A stretch of DNA of 64,000 nt from Chryseobacterium vrystaatense. GTDB taxonomy: Bacteria > Bacteroidota > Bacteroidia > Flavobacteriales > Weeksellaceae. The notes under the pieces were generated by a model. That model saw only the letters and a program-made list of their open reading frames with translations. It ran no database searches and was not told where the DNA came from. The translations under genes were made by a program, and so were the position numbers. The first letter of the stretch is position 1, and each line of letters begins with the position of its first letter. Shown here piece by piece: positions 1-8,947 of the stretch. Location of the stretch: assembly GCF_000737765.1 (NCBI RefSeq), contig NZ_JPRI01000003.1, positions 1 through 64,000 on the forward strand, written 5' to 3'.

Positions 1-182
1 TGAACGTAAAGAAAATTCTACTGTCCGAAGCGCGGGATAAAATTTGATTCTTAACATAGGGTTCTACCGCGCGAGTTTTAGAATTTTTAGAGAACAGGAT
101 TTATTTTTAGCGGAAGTTTCCCGGTCTTGAATTTTTGATTCTTTTGTTTGAAGACAAAAGAATACAATGAACTATCTACATC
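1..182. other. Non-coding left edge with inverted repeats
   Basis: No convincing coding sequence is present. Two small inverted repeats are visible: CGCGG at 31-35 faces CCGCG at 67-71, and TTCTTTTGT at 139-147 faces ACAAAAGAA at 154-162 with a 6-nt spacer. The GC-rich pieces stand out in otherwise AT-rich DNA. It could be the tail of a structured RNA or a dispersed intergenic repeat cut by the window edge; the sequence here does not decide. Confidence 0.3.
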
Positions 183-226
183 AAAAAAAAATCTTCGGCG
201 GCCCGAATGGGCCGCCGAAGATTTTT
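183..226 (-). terminator. Very strong hairpin terminator of the M28 peptidase gene
   Basis: A perfect 18-bp stem (187-204 with 209-226) closes on a GAAT loop. The stem core is GC-rich. On the minus strand it is followed by eight U residues (A-run 183-190) and sits 4 nt after the peptidase stop codon. Confidence 0.9.
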
Positions 227-229
227 ATG

Positions 230-1699
230 TTATCTCTCAAGCGTAAAATTAGATATCACTTTCGGATGTTCAGCCTCATTAGCTGCTTTCCAGGATGTTC
301 TGTACATCCATTCCGTCATTTTATAAAGCTTTTTAAAGTTGATGTTTTCCGATTCATCCTGAGGGGTATGGTATTGGTCGTGCAATACACTTGTGAAAAA
401 TATGGAAGGAATTCCAATTTTTGCATAGGGAAGGTGATCACTTCTAAAGTAGAAGTATTCTGCGTGGTTTGGAGAATCCCAGTCTTTCAGGTATTTGAAT
501 TTTGTACTTTCATTATTGGCATCCTCAGCCATTTTTACCAATTCTTCAGAGTTTTTATGCGGTGCATTTCCTCCCAGAAGGGCAGCTTCATTATTGTCAT
601 TTCTTCCGATCATATCACCGTTCAGGACGGCAACTATTTTTTCTTTAGGAACGACCGGATGGGCCGCATGCCATCTTGAACCCAGCAATCCTCTCTCCTC
701 AGCACCATGGAAAACAAATAAAATACTTCTTTTTCCCGGCTGTTTTTTGTAGGCTCTGGCCATCGCCAGCATCGCAACACAGGTACTCGCATTATCATCG
801 GCACCATTGTAGATTGTATCATTTTTCACCGGATGTCTGATTCCGTCATGATCCTGATGTCCGCTGAGCAGAACGTATTCCTCTTTCAGTTTAGGATCTG
901 TACCTTCTATTTTTCCGATGATATTGACTGAGGGGTATTTATAGGTTTCTGTGATCAGGTTCAGAGCAATTTTAGGATTGTTTTTTACCCAGCCTGCATT
1001 TTCTCTTTTAATCCAAATGACAGGAATATTATCTGTTATTTTTTCTCTGAGGCCCTCCACGCCGTAGGTTCCTCTTGTCATTTGAGGAAGGACTTCAACC
1101 CAGCTTTTTTCAGAAATATCGTCTGTAATAAAAATCACAGCTTTCGCTCCCAGTTCAAGAGCTTTGTTATAATATTTAGTTCTTACAAAACCAGGATACC
1201 GTCTCACAAAAAGAGTCATTTCCTTATCGATATTTTTATCAGAGGCGTTAATGGCAAGCACTTTTCCTTTGATATTGAATTGGGAAAGCTTATCAGGTTC
1301 GGTCGTGCCTGCATATACGATTTCTCCATCAACAGAAGCATTCACAGGTTCTGCAACCAGAAAATCTTTCCACAGCGTCAGACTGCTGTTCCCTATTTTC
1401 AGACTGCTTTGAGGAATCACCTGATGCCTGTACATATCAAAAAACTGAAAAAATGTTCCGTTGTCACCCGCGGGTTTCATTCCGGCTTCTTTGGCTTTAT
1501 CGGCAAGCCACATTGAAACTTTTAATTCATCTAAAGTTCCTGCTTCACGTCCCCAGAACTGATCTGCTGCCAGTTCATACATGTCTTTTTTCAGATCAGC
1601 TTCTTTGATCGCTGAGACCAAAGGTTTTTTATAATTTTGGGCACTTCCAAAGCTGAACAGGAGAACGCTAAGTATAGATAATATATATTTTCTATTCAT
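230..1699 (-). CDS. M28 family zinc aminopeptidase, exported
   Basis: Predicted metallopeptidase of clan MH, family M28, acting outside the cytoplasm on peptides. The 489-aa protein starts with a signal peptide (residues 1-20, cleavage after GSA). A PA-like insert probably covers about residues 120-240. The two-zinc catalytic core shows all expected ligands: HQDHDG (H281), NGADDNAS (D301/D302), HGAEERG (E334/E335), NGDMIGR (D362) and HDQYHTPQ (H444). These positions are read directly; the ligand roles come from the family. It is the last gene of a minus-strand run, 8 nt after the 78-aa gene, and ends in a strong terminator. Substrate is unknown; family members cleave N-terminal residues from peptides. 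Confidence 0.9.
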   Translation of the reverse strand: MNRKYILSILSVLLFSFGSAQNYKKPLVSAIKEADLKKDMYELAADQFWGREAGTLDELKVSMWLADKAKEAGMKPAGDNGTFFQFFDMYRHQVIPQSSLKIGNSSLTLWKDFLVAEPVNASVDGEIVYAGTTEPDKLSQFNIKGKVLAINASDKNIDKEMTLFVRRYPGFVRTKYYNKALELGAKAVIFITDDISEKSWVEVLPQMTRGTYGVEGLREKITDNIPVIWIKRENAGWVKNNPKIALNLITETYKYPSVNIIGKIEGTDPKLKEEYVLLSGHQDHDGIRHPVKNDTIYNGADDNASTCVAMLAMARAYKKQPGKRSILFVFHGAEERGLLGSRWHAAHPVVPKEKIVAVLNGDMIGRNDNNEAALLGGNAPHKNSEELVKMAEDANNESTKFKYLKDWDSPNHAEYFYFRSDHLPYAKIGIPSIFFTSVLHDQYHTPQDESENINFKKLYKMTEWMYRTSWKAANEAEHPKVISNFTLER

Positions 1700-1707
1700 C
1701 AGAATTT

Positions 1708-1944
1708 TTAATTGAAGTTAGCCAATTTATCGGAAAACTGTTTCGAAAATTCCTTTCTGTCTTCCTCAAGCTTTTCTTTTTCAGAAGGAAGAATATAATT
1801 AAAAAGGACTTTGTCTTCCTGATCAAGAAATATGATTTCCTTTTCATTGCCATCGATCATTTGCGAGAAAATTTCCCACATGGATGCACCTTTTAATTTT
1901 AATAATTCAAAAAACTGTTCTGCTTTTATTTCTATTCTCTGCAT
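1708..1944 (-). CDS. Small conserved-looking hypothetical protein, 78 aa
   Basis: I do not recognise this family. The protein is acidic and rich in Lys and Glu, without signal peptide, membrane segment or cysteine. The middle part (FLDQEDKVLFNYIL) looks like a small beta unit, followed by a charged helix at about residues 54-76. It lies between the DUF5686 protein gene (65 nt upstream) and the M28 peptidase gene (8 nt downstream), all on the minus strand, so it is probably co-transcribed with the peptidase. Position and regular composition make it a likely real gene. Confidence 0.65.
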   Translation of the reverse strand: MQRIEIKAEQFFELLKLKGASMWEIFSQMIDGNEKEIIFLDQEDKVLFNYILPSEKEKLEEDRKEFSKQFSDKLANFN

Positions 1945-2009
1945 ATTTCGTTTTTATATAGATAACGTTACTTAATATTATTTTTTGTAAAACAATTGAT
2001 TTTCAGGAA

Positions 2010-4424
2010 TTAAAATTCCAATAATTTGAGCTTAAACTGGATCGCAAAATTCTGCTTGAAATTGGGTGTAGTGTAGTATCCCACCCGGTAGAACAGTCCT
2101 AAATTGAAATAACTTGATAAGAAATTATTCCACTCAAGTCCCACTTCCTGATACAGATGGTCCAGTTTTCTGAATTTAAACTGATGGTATTCCGGATGTT
2201 TCATATCTCCGATTGTTCCTCGTAATACAAAGTCAAAGCTTGAAATATTCTTTCCGAAACTTTTGAAATACAGAGGAAGTTTGTGGGTGAAGTAATATGC
2301 AATAAATTTGTCATTGTAATACTTCCCACCTTCCAGCGTTGCAAAACCCAGATAGGAGGTAAGGTTAAAATTGAAATCCTTTCTCGGAGAAGCCAGTCCG
2401 TTCATCGTAAAATGTTTCCAGATAGGAGCTTCGCCCAATACCATTCCTCCGTAAAGCCTGAATCCTGTAGTTCCTAACATGGTTTTAAAGTTATGAACGA
2501 AAAGGGCGTCAAAACGGGTATAATTGAAATCCCCCCCCAGAACCTTATAACTTTGTTCATAGTTAAAATACAGCTCAGGATATTTCTGATCGATAATCGA
2601 TTTACCCTGAGGAGTCATGATATTCGTCGAATTAGGTGAATATTTTAAGGTAAATAAAGTATTGAAATTATCAAACTGGCCGCCTCTTCCCCTGAATTCG
2701 TAGTCAAATTTTGCCTCTTCGATATTTCTTTTAGCTGCAAAAACCAGGGTAAGTCCGTTGGTAACATCATTCAAATAGGAGAGAGAGGCTCCTCTGAAAT
2801 GATAATATTTATCATTGTTGATGTTATTCCCGTAATTCATCGTTCTCATCTTAAAATTCCAGAGTCTTCTGTAAAACTCTCCCGACGCTGTCACATCATT
2901 ATAATATTCAATTCTGAAGAATGAATTCTTATCAAGTGTCGTCTTCATATCAAGACCGATTCCATACTTCCATTTGTCGTCTTTGAAACCGTAGGCAAAA
3001 TAATAGTCCGGTGAGAAATAGGGATTAAAAGTTTCGTTCAGTTTAGCTTTTAAACCGAGCCTGAAACCTTCATACAAGTTATAATTCACGATTTCATCTA
3101 CTGCAAAATCTACAATACCCGTTCTTATTTGCCCGTTGATAAGGCCTGTCAGGATCTTTGCTTTACTGTCAATATTGTATTTTCTGCCCAAACTGTCTAT
3201 CGTAGTATAGGTATTTTTTTCACGTTCGGTCAGAGGCTCCGTTCGGTACTTATCGAGAAGATGGCCATCTGCATTTTTGACCTGGAAAGTATATCCTTTA
3301 AAATTATTTTTGTCTTCTTCAACAGGTGATTTGAAATCAAAATAGGTTGAGGTCAGAAAAGCATAGGTTCCGAAACTGGTCCTGTCTTTCTTTTCAGGCT
3401 GCTCCTCTGTTTTATCCTTATTACCCTCTTCCATGGCCACTCTGCTCATTCTGAGTTTTACCTTTTCCTGAGCAAGGAACCATTTGTTATTATAGAAAAC
3501 CCAGACACTCGTAATAATGCCGTCATTTTTGTTCTTGCTGAAATTTTCGATCTTCTGGATTCCATAGGTTTCGGTATCTACATAAATAGCACCATTATAT
3601 TTTCTTCTTTTATCCGGTTTTTTGTAATTCACCTCCCTGAAACGGATGACAAATGTTTTTCGTCCGTTAACTTCGATGGTATCTGAAAGGAAAAAGCGGT
3701 AAAGCCCCCTGTTTTCCTGTTTGATCTGATTAGGAATTTTGTCCCTGTTGCTCTGCTGGATCGCAATCATTTCATAGATTGGCTGTTTGAGCCCGGAAAT
3801 TCTGTTATCAAGGATATTAATCTTTTCACCGTATGTTTTTGAGTATAAAAACTCCTGAGCTCTTTCCCATAAAAAGAGTTTACTTTTTGAAAAGATCTGT
3901 TTGGCGGAGATATTATTTAATGAATCCTTTTCTCTTTTTTTCTTGAAAAACTGTGTGTCATTGAAAAACTGATTAAACTGTGTAATGCTGTCCTGATCGA
4001 TGTCCAGAGATACTTTTTCGTAAGATTTAAAAGTGTAGGAACTGAGGCTTTTGGGAGAGTTTTCTTTAAAAAGCCTGTTGACTTTTTTCAAAATTTCAAT
4101 AGCTCGCGGGTCGCTTCGGTCTTCGATAACGACCTCTTGAATATCAGTGGTTTTTGATGCTTTTTTTAGAAGAGAAATTTCCATATCTGCTTCTACAGAA
4201 GCATTCTCTTTCTGATATTTTTCTGCCTCTATGTCAATAGTACTGCATGATGCTCTGAACTCCAGTACACCCTGAACATTCGTAAAGCCAAGAACTTTTC
4301 CGTCACAGGAGATTTTAGCATTTGATATAGGTTTCTGATTAGTTTCGTCAATGACTCTAACCTTTGATTGAGTGTAACCAAAGAAATACATTAACAAAAA
4401 CAATAAAACTAAAAACCTTTTCAT
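2010..4424 (-). CDS. DUF5686 / carboxypeptidase-like regulatory domain outer-membrane protein
   Basis: An 804-aa exported protein typical of Bacteroidota. Residues 1-19 are a signal peptide. Residues about 20-95 form a carboxypeptidase-like regulatory (CarboxypepD_reg) beta-sandwich (KVRVIDETNQKPISNAK), the same small domain that opens SusC-like receptors. The remainder resembles DUF5686: alternating aromatic and polar strands up to a terminal Phe (FKLKLLEF), as expected for an outer-membrane beta-barrel. Function is not established; the family is often near cell-envelope genes. It stands alone upstream of the 78-aa gene. A TAnnTTTG-type element (CAAAAGTA on the plus strand, 4438-4445) lies 14 nt before the start codon. 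Confidence 0.8.
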   Translation of the reverse strand: MKRFLVLLFLLMYFFGYTQSKVRVIDETNQKPISNAKISCDGKVLGFTNVQGVLEFRASCSTIDIEAEKYQKENASVEADMEISLLKKASKTTDIQEVVIEDRSDPRAIEILKKVNRLFKENSPKSLSSYTFKSYEKVSLDIDQDSITQFNQFFNDTQFFKKKREKDSLNNISAKQIFSKSKLFLWERAQEFLYSKTYGEKINILDNRISGLKQPIYEMIAIQQSNRDKIPNQIKQENRGLYRFFLSDTIEVNGRKTFVIRFREVNYKKPDKRRKYNGAIYVDTETYGIQKIENFSKNKNDGIITSVWVFYNNKWFLAQEKVKLRMSRVAMEEGNKDKTEEQPEKKDRTSFGTYAFLTSTYFDFKSPVEEDKNNFKGYTFQVKNADGHLLDKYRTEPLTEREKNTYTTIDSLGRKYNIDSKAKILTGLINGQIRTGIVDFAVDEIVNYNLYEGFRLGLKAKLNETFNPYFSPDYYFAYGFKDDKWKYGIGLDMKTTLDKNSFFRIEYYNDVTASGEFYRRLWNFKMRTMNYGNNINNDKYYHFRGASLSYLNDVTNGLTLVFAAKRNIEEAKFDYEFRGRGGQFDNFNTLFTLKYSPNSTNIMTPQGKSIIDQKYPELYFNYEQSYKVLGGDFNYTRFDALFVHNFKTMLGTTGFRLYGGMVLGEAPIWKHFTMNGLASPRKDFNFNLTSYLGFATLEGGKYYNDKFIAYYFTHKLPLYFKSFGKNISSFDFVLRGTIGDMKHPEYHQFKFRKLDHLYQEVGLEWNNFLSSYFNLGLFYRVGYYTTPNFKQNFAIQFKLKLLEF

Positions 4425-4437
4425 GCAAAAACTAGGT

Positions 4438-4445
4438 CAAAAGTA
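4438..4445 (-). promoter_or_regulatory. Candidate -7 element of the DUF5686 gene
   Basis: The plus strand reads CAAAAGTA, giving TACTTTTG on the coding strand, a full match to the Bacteroidota TAnnTTTG element. It lies 14 nt before the start at 4424. No clear TTTG -33 box was seen, so this is a partial promoter call. Confidence 0.5.
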
Positions 4446-4525
4446 GTAATATTTCTTGTGGTGCGAAAGTTTTTATGATTTGTTAATACATTGATTTAAT
4501 CTAAATTTTAAATAGAAATATAGAT

Positions 4526-4555
4526 AAAAAACTCCTGAGATTCTCAGGAGTTTTT
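4526..4555 (-). terminator. Terminator of alaS
   Basis: Stem AAAAACTCCTGAGA (4527-4540) pairs with TCTCAGGAGTTTTT (4542-4555), with A and T runs on both sides. It lies 29 nt after the alaS stop codon. Confidence 0.85.
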
Positions 4556-4583
4556 CGGTATCATAACAAAAGGACTTTCAATC

Positions 4584-7187
4584 CTAAATATTCAAAGCTT
4601 TTTGATAAGCATTTTCCAACCCATCAAGATTTTTCCCTCCTGCTGTTGCAAAGCCCGGATTTCCGCCGCCGCCGCCCTGGATTTCTTTTGCCAGGTCTTT
4701 AACGATCGTTCCAGCCTGATAATCTGCAGCCAGATCGTCAGAAACTCCAACAGTGATCATGGGTTTTCCATCTGCATCAGAAAGAATAATAGTCACAGAG
4801 TTAGGGATTTCTCTCTTCAGCTGAAATACAATATCTTTCACAGAACCTGTATCCAGAGAAGTTTTCTTCACCAGCAGCAATTTGTTTCCTTTCTGCTCGT
4901 AAGCATTTTTCCATTCGCCGATCTCGCCTTTAGCTTTTTCTTTTTTCAGAGCTTCCACTTCAGACTTCAATGAAGCATTTTCTTCCATCAGCTTTTCAAC
5001 AGATCTTACAACATCTTTAGATTTCAGCAATTGAGAAAGTTCATGAATCTGATGTTCTAAATTTCTGAAATATTCCTCAGATTTGTCTCCGGAAATAGCT
5101 TCAATCCTTCTGATCCCTGCTGCTGCAGAAGCTTCAGAAGTAATCTTGAAATGACCAATCTCAATCGTATTTTTAACGTGAGTTCCCCCGCAAAGTTCCT
5201 TAGAACTTCCAAACTGGATCATTCTTACACTGTCACCATATTTTTCTCCAAACAAAGCCATTGCTCCTTTGTCCAAAGCCTCCTGAATAGGAATGCTTCT
5301 GAACTCCTGTAATGCAATACTTTCTTTGATTTTGTGATTTACTTTTTCTTCTACCAAAGCTAATTCTTCTTCCGTCATTTTATTGAAATGAGAGAAGTCA
5401 AAACGAAGATAGTCAGGACCTACATAAGAACCTTTCTGCTCAACGTGAGTTCCCAGAACCTCTCTTAGCGCTTCATGCAAAAGGTGTGTTACAGAGTGGT
5501 TGGCCTGAGAGTTTTTTCTGTCATCAGCATTAGCTTTTGCATAGAAAACAGCTCCGGCATCTTTTGGAAGACCGCTGATCAGAGATACAATCAGTCCGTT
5601 TTCTTTTTTAGTTTCTAAAACTTCGAAGCTTTCAGCTGCATTTTCCAGAATTCCTTTATCTCCCACCTGGCCTCCGCCTTCCGGATAGAAAGGAGAACTG
5701 CTTAGTACTACCTGATAGAATTCTCCGTCTTTATTTTCTACTTTTCTGTATCTTGTAATATAGGTTTCGGACTCAATCTGGTCATAGCCTACAAAGTTTT
5801 CAGGTTTTTCTTCCAAAACAACCCAGTCATATACTTTCTGAGCAGAGTCCTGCTTGGAACGGTCCTGTTGTTTTTTTCTTTCAGCCTGAAAATCATTCTC
5901 GTCAATAGTAAGACCTTTTTCTTCCGCGATAATTCTTGTTAAATCATCAGGGAATCCATAGGTGTCATACAATTCGAAAACCGCCAGAGTAGGTAGAACC
6001 TTCTGATTGTCAGCTATCGTTTGCTGAATTAATTTTTCAACTCTAATTAATCCTGTTTCAATTTTTTTCAGGAAAGATTCTTCTTCACTTTTAATAACTT
6101 CTGTTACCAAAGTTCCCTGTTTTTCAAGTTCAGGGAAAACCTTACCCATCTGTTCCTGCAGAACGGCAACCAGTGTATAAAGAAAAGGCTCCTTCATATC
6201 CAGGAATCTGTAAGAGTAGGAAATTCCTCTTCTTAAAATTCTTCTGATTACATAACCGGCACCTCCGCTTGAAGGGAGCTGACCATCAGCAATCGCAAAA
6301 GCAACCGCTCTGATGTGGTCTACCACAACACGGATTGCAATATCTTTTTCGTCTTCTAAAATTCCGGTGTATTTTTTACCTGAAAGTTCTTCCACTTTAG
6401 CAATAAGCGGCGTGAAAACGTCAGTATCATAGTTGGAAGACTTACCCTGCAGTGCCATACAAAGACGCTCGAAGCCCATTCCTGTATCCACATGCTGTGC
6501 AGGAAGTTTTTCCAGAGATTTATCTGCCTTTCTGTTGAATTCCATGAAAACCAGGTTCCATACTTCTACAACCTGCGGGTGATCATTGTTAACAAGATCA
6601 AGTCCCGAAACTTTAGCTTTCTCTTCAGGAGTTCTAAGGTCTACGTGGATTTCTGAACAAGGTCCGCAAGGTCCGCTTTCGCCCATTTCCCAGAAATTAT
6701 CTTTCTTGTTTCCGTTGATAATGCGGTCTTCAGAAATATGAGATTTCCAAAAATCATAAGCATCCTGGTCCCTTTCAAGGTTTTCAGAAGCATCACCTTC
6801 GAAGATGGTGACGTATAAGTTTTCTTTTGGAATACCGAATACCTCAGTCAGTAATTCCCAGGCAAAAGCAATAGCATCTTTCTTAAAATAATCACCAAAC
6901 GACCAGTTTCCCAGCATTTCAAACATGGTGTGGTGGTAGGTGTCTCTACCCACATCATCCAGATCATTATGTTTTCCGGAAACTCTCAGACATTTCTGTG
7001 TATCGGCAATTCTCGGGGCCGTAGGTGTTTTGTAACCTAAGAAAAAATCTTTGAACTGTGTCATTCCTGAGTTGGAAAACATAAGGGTAGGGTCGTCTTT
7101 CAACACGATAGGCGCTGAAGGAACGATAAGGTGGTCTTTACTTTTAAAATAATCTAAAAATTTTTGACGTATCTCTTGTGATGTCAT
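4584..7187 (-). CDS. alaS: Alanyl-tRNA synthetase
   Basis: Charges tRNA-Ala with alanine in the cytoplasm. At 867 aa it has the usual full length. Order of domains: class II catalytic core from residue 1 (motif 1 region SNSGMTQFKDFF), tRNA-recognition helices, the editing domain with its zinc-binding HSVTHLLH and CGGTH motifs (the latter near residue 665), a coiled coil around residues 710-750 (Lys/Glu-rich) and a C-Ala domain ending in the Gly-rich GGGGGNPGFATAGG segment. The start ATG opens directly with the conserved TSQEIRQKFLDYF helix. A TAnnTTTG element lies at 7231-7238 (as CAAATTTA on the plus strand). The gene is monocistronic with its own terminator. Confidence 0.98.
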   Translation of the reverse strand: MTSQEIRQKFLDYFKSKDHLIVPSAPIVLKDDPTLMFSNSGMTQFKDFFLGYKTPTAPRIADTQKCLRVSGKHNDLDDVGRDTYHHTMFEMLGNWSFGDYFKKDAIAFAWELLTEVFGIPKENLYVTIFEGDASENLERDQDAYDFWKSHISEDRIINGNKKDNFWEMGESGPCGPCSEIHVDLRTPEEKAKVSGLDLVNNDHPQVVEVWNLVFMEFNRKADKSLEKLPAQHVDTGMGFERLCMALQGKSSNYDTDVFTPLIAKVEELSGKKYTGILEDEKDIAIRVVVDHIRAVAFAIADGQLPSSGGAGYVIRRILRRGISYSYRFLDMKEPFLYTLVAVLQEQMGKVFPELEKQGTLVTEVIKSEEESFLKKIETGLIRVEKLIQQTIADNQKVLPTLAVFELYDTYGFPDDLTRIIAEEKGLTIDENDFQAERKKQQDRSKQDSAQKVYDWVVLEEKPENFVGYDQIESETYITRYRKVENKDGEFYQVVLSSSPFYPEGGGQVGDKGILENAAESFEVLETKKENGLIVSLISGLPKDAGAVFYAKANADDRKNSQANHSVTHLLHEALREVLGTHVEQKGSYVGPDYLRFDFSHFNKMTEEELALVEEKVNHKIKESIALQEFRSIPIQEALDKGAMALFGEKYGDSVRMIQFGSSKELCGGTHVKNTIEIGHFKITSEASAAAGIRRIEAISGDKSEEYFRNLEHQIHELSQLLKSKDVVRSVEKLMEENASLKSEVEALKKEKAKGEIGEWKNAYEQKGNKLLLVKKTSLDTGSVKDIVFQLKREIPNSVTIILSDADGKPMITVGVSDDLAADYQAGTIVKDLAKEIQGGGGGNPGFATAGGKNLDGLENAYQKALNI

Positions 7188-7570
7188 AGTATTGCTTTGC
7201 TTTTAAAACTATCAAATTTTTGATAAGATGCAAATTTAATGTTTTTAAGCGATTTGTAAATAATTTTATGCTATGTTTTGAATGGGGTAAGCAGTGGTTT
7301 GTTATATAATAGATTTTAATACAGAATGGGAAGTGTTTATATCATGTTGGATTGGCTCATTTTTTTTAATAGAAGACCTTTTTTAAGCAAAACATGATTT
7401 TATCATTTACTGTTCGCAATGATATGCGTAATAAAAATTTTGCGTGGTATCATTTAACTTTTTATATTCGTTTTAATATTAAAAATAAAGACTTAACAGA
7501 TATTAATTATAACGGGAGATCCAATGTACAGAATCAATAGTTTTTATCATAATATGTATGTAATTCAAAG
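7188..7570. other. 383-bp divergent intergenic region (alaS / ECF sigma)
   Basis: AT-rich region between two diverging genes. The alaS -7 element is at 7231-7238. No TAnnTTTG element or recognisable SD sequence was found before the sigma gene. A 48-codon open frame at 7394-7540 has no supporting features. If the ECF sigma factor controls its own promoter, that site should lie in the right half, but I cannot assign it. Confidence 0.5.
7231..7238 (-). promoter_or_regulatory. Candidate -7 element of alaS
   Basis: CAAATTTA on the plus strand is TAAATTTG on the alaS strand, a TAnnTTTG match 44 nt before the start codon. No good -33 box was seen. Confidence 0.45.
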
Positions 7571-8125
7571 ATGACGAAAAATGAAGTACTGAAAAGCTGG
7601 GTAGAGCAGTATTCCGGACCTCTTTTGAAAAGGGCAGCTTATCTGCTTTCAGACAAGGTAGAAGCTGAAGATATTGTGCAGGACGTCTTTTTAGCAGCAT
7701 TTTCGTCCTATGATTCTTTTGAAGGGAAGAGCCAGCCATTAACCTGGCTGACCTCTATTTTACATCGGAAAGCTGCCGACTTTTACCGCAAAAAGTATAA
7801 GTCAGAACCGGAAATCCGTCTTGATCATTTTTTTGATGAAACAGGATCATGGAAAAATGACGGTGTTCTGAATGACTGGAATGTGTCAGAAAAAGAATCT
7901 GAACTTTTAGATAATAGTGATTTCAATAAAACATTGGAAGACTGTATTGAGGAGTTGCCCTCCAGATGGAAGATTCCGCTGAAAATGTACTATCTTCAGG
8001 AGAAAAAAGCACCTGAAGTGAGTCAGGAATTGAACATATCCACGACTAATCTTTGGAAGATCCTTCAGAGAAGCAGAATGCAGCTGAGGGAATGTCTTGA
8101 TATCAATTGGTTTACCAACTTATAA
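7571..8125 (+). CDS. ECF-type sigma-70 family RNA polymerase sigma factor
   Basis: An alternative sigma factor of 184 aa, the usual ECF size, directing RNA polymerase to a stress regulon. Region 2 spans about residues 10-75 (EDIVQDVFLAAF at 33-44, then the TWLTSILHRKAADFYRK helix). Region 4 lies at about residues 125-178 (LPSRWKIPLKMYYL, then a helix-turn-helix EVSQELNIS...LWKILQRSRMQLRE). It resembles the TIGR02943 sigma subgroup as I remember it. Fourteen nt downstream follows a small protein with an HxxxCxxC motif, the classical arrangement of sigma factor and cognate zinc anti-sigma factor. The DUF417-MsrAB pair further down suggests a role in oxidative stress (inference). Confidence 0.92.
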   Translation: MTKNEVLKSWVEQYSGPLLKRAAYLLSDKVEAEDIVQDVFLAAFSSYDSFEGKSQPLTWLTSILHRKAADFYRKKYKSEPEIRLDHFFDETGSWKNDGVLNDWNVSEKESELLDNSDFNKTLEDCIEELPSRWKIPLKMYYLQEKKAPEVSQELNISTTNLWKILQRSRMQLRECLDINWFTNL

Positions 8126-8139
8126 CCCTATCATAAAAA

Positions 8140-8412
8140 ATGTTGAGAAAGTTAATTCATATTCTGTTCCTGCCCTGCAGCAAAGCTACGATGCTGATGG
8201 AAAAAAGGAATGCACAGACCATCTCCCAAAGGGAAGACTGGCGGCTTTCCATGCACTTGAAGATTTGTAAATGGTGCAGAGCTTATGAAGAAAAACTGAA
8301 AATTTTAGATGATATTTTGAAAAGAAAACTTTCTCAGAAAGAAAATGTTGAAATTAATGATTCTGATATTCAGGGTTTTAAAAATAAAGTATTAGAAAAA
8401 TTAGATCTTTAG
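8140..8412 (+). CDS. Putative zinc-binding anti-sigma factor (ZAS-like), 90 aa
   Basis: A small soluble protein with HLKICKWC at residues 39-46, i.e. H39-x3-C43-x2-C46, the signature of zinc-containing anti-sigma (ZAS, zf-HC2) domains; an extra Cys13 could serve as fourth ligand. The C-terminal half is helical and charged. There is no membrane segment, so it would be a cytoplasmic regulator, like RsrA- or ChrR-type proteins where thiol oxidation can release the sigma factor. It begins 14 nt after the sigma gene. Binding of zinc and of the sigma factor is inferred from motif and position only. Confidence 0.75.
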   Translation: MLRKLIHILFLPCSKATMLMEKRNAQTISQREDWRLSMHLKICKWCRAYEEKLKILDDILKRKLSQKENVEINDSDIQGFKNKVLEKLDL

Positions 8413-8430
8413 ATAAAATCCTGTCAGGAT

Positions 8431-8457
8431 TTTGAAATTGTTCCGACTATACTTTTG
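8431..8457 (+). promoter_or_regulatory. Candidate promoter of the DUF417-msrAB pair
   Basis: TTTG at 8431-8434 and TACTTTTG at 8450-8457 match the Bacteroidota -33 and -7 elements, but the 15-bp spacing is short. The start codon follows 34 nt later. A 9-bp inverted repeat (8415-8423 with 8425-8433) overlaps the upstream box and could be an operator. Whether the ECF factor uses this site is unknown. Confidence 0.45.
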
Positions 8458-8491
8458 AAAATAATAAAGTATCATTCAAAATCTTAAAGAC

Positions 8492-8947
8492 ATGGACGGA
8501 ACATCAAAACTTGACCTCGAATCCGGAACGTACAGATCCGGATATTACATTTCACTTTTCGGAGCTGCATTGATTTTGCTCTGGATTGGAATATTCAAAT
8601 TTACACCCACTGAAGCAGCTGCCATAAAACCATTGGTAGAAAACCATTTCCTTACTTTCTTCGTATATAAAATAGCAAGTGTCCGGATGGTGTCAAATGC
8701 TATCGGAGTGATAGAAATTATCATTGCTCTATTACTGATATTTAGTGTGAAATTTGCATCACTAAGGAAGTATGCCGGAATTGGGATGATTGTAACGTTT
8801 CTGATCACGCTGAGCTATCTGTTCACTACTCCCGGAATCTGGAAAACAGTGGATGGTGTCCCTGTCACAGACTTTTTTATTTTAAAAGATCTGATGTTAT
8901 TAGGATTCGGGCTGATGATCGTACAAAACAATAAAAATAATGGATAA
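8492..8947 (+). CDS. DUF417 family membrane protein (YkgB/RclC-like)
   Basis: A 151-aa inner-membrane protein with four hydrophobic segments (about residues 19-38, 48-62, 69-86, 95-112, with a further one at 128-145). The patterns [19 protein letters not shown] and the C-terminal [15 protein letters not shown] are typical of DUF417. Escherichia coli members include RclC, encoded with RclA and RclB and required for resistance to reactive chlorine. The last 8 nt overlap the start of the msrAB gene, so both are translated as one unit. The pairing with a methionine sulfoxide reductase supports a role in surviving oxidants; its exact biochemical activity is not known. Confidence 0.85.
   Translation: MDGTSKLDLESGTYRSGYYISLFGAALILLWIGIFKFTPTEAAAIKPLVENHFLTFFVYKIASVRMVSNAIGVIEIIIALLLIFSVKFASLRKYAGIGMIVTFLITLSYLFTTPGIWKTVDGVPVTDFFILKDLMLLGFGLMIVQNNKNNG

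Noticed and set aside
1082..1516. 144-codon frame antisense to the M28 peptidase gene
   Set aside because: The minus-strand gene has all catalytic residues; the opposite frame shows no recognisable feature.
7394..7540. 48-codon open frame before the ECF sigma gene
   Set aside because: No promoter, no recognisable domain or sensible composition; it most likely arises by chance in AT-rich DNA.
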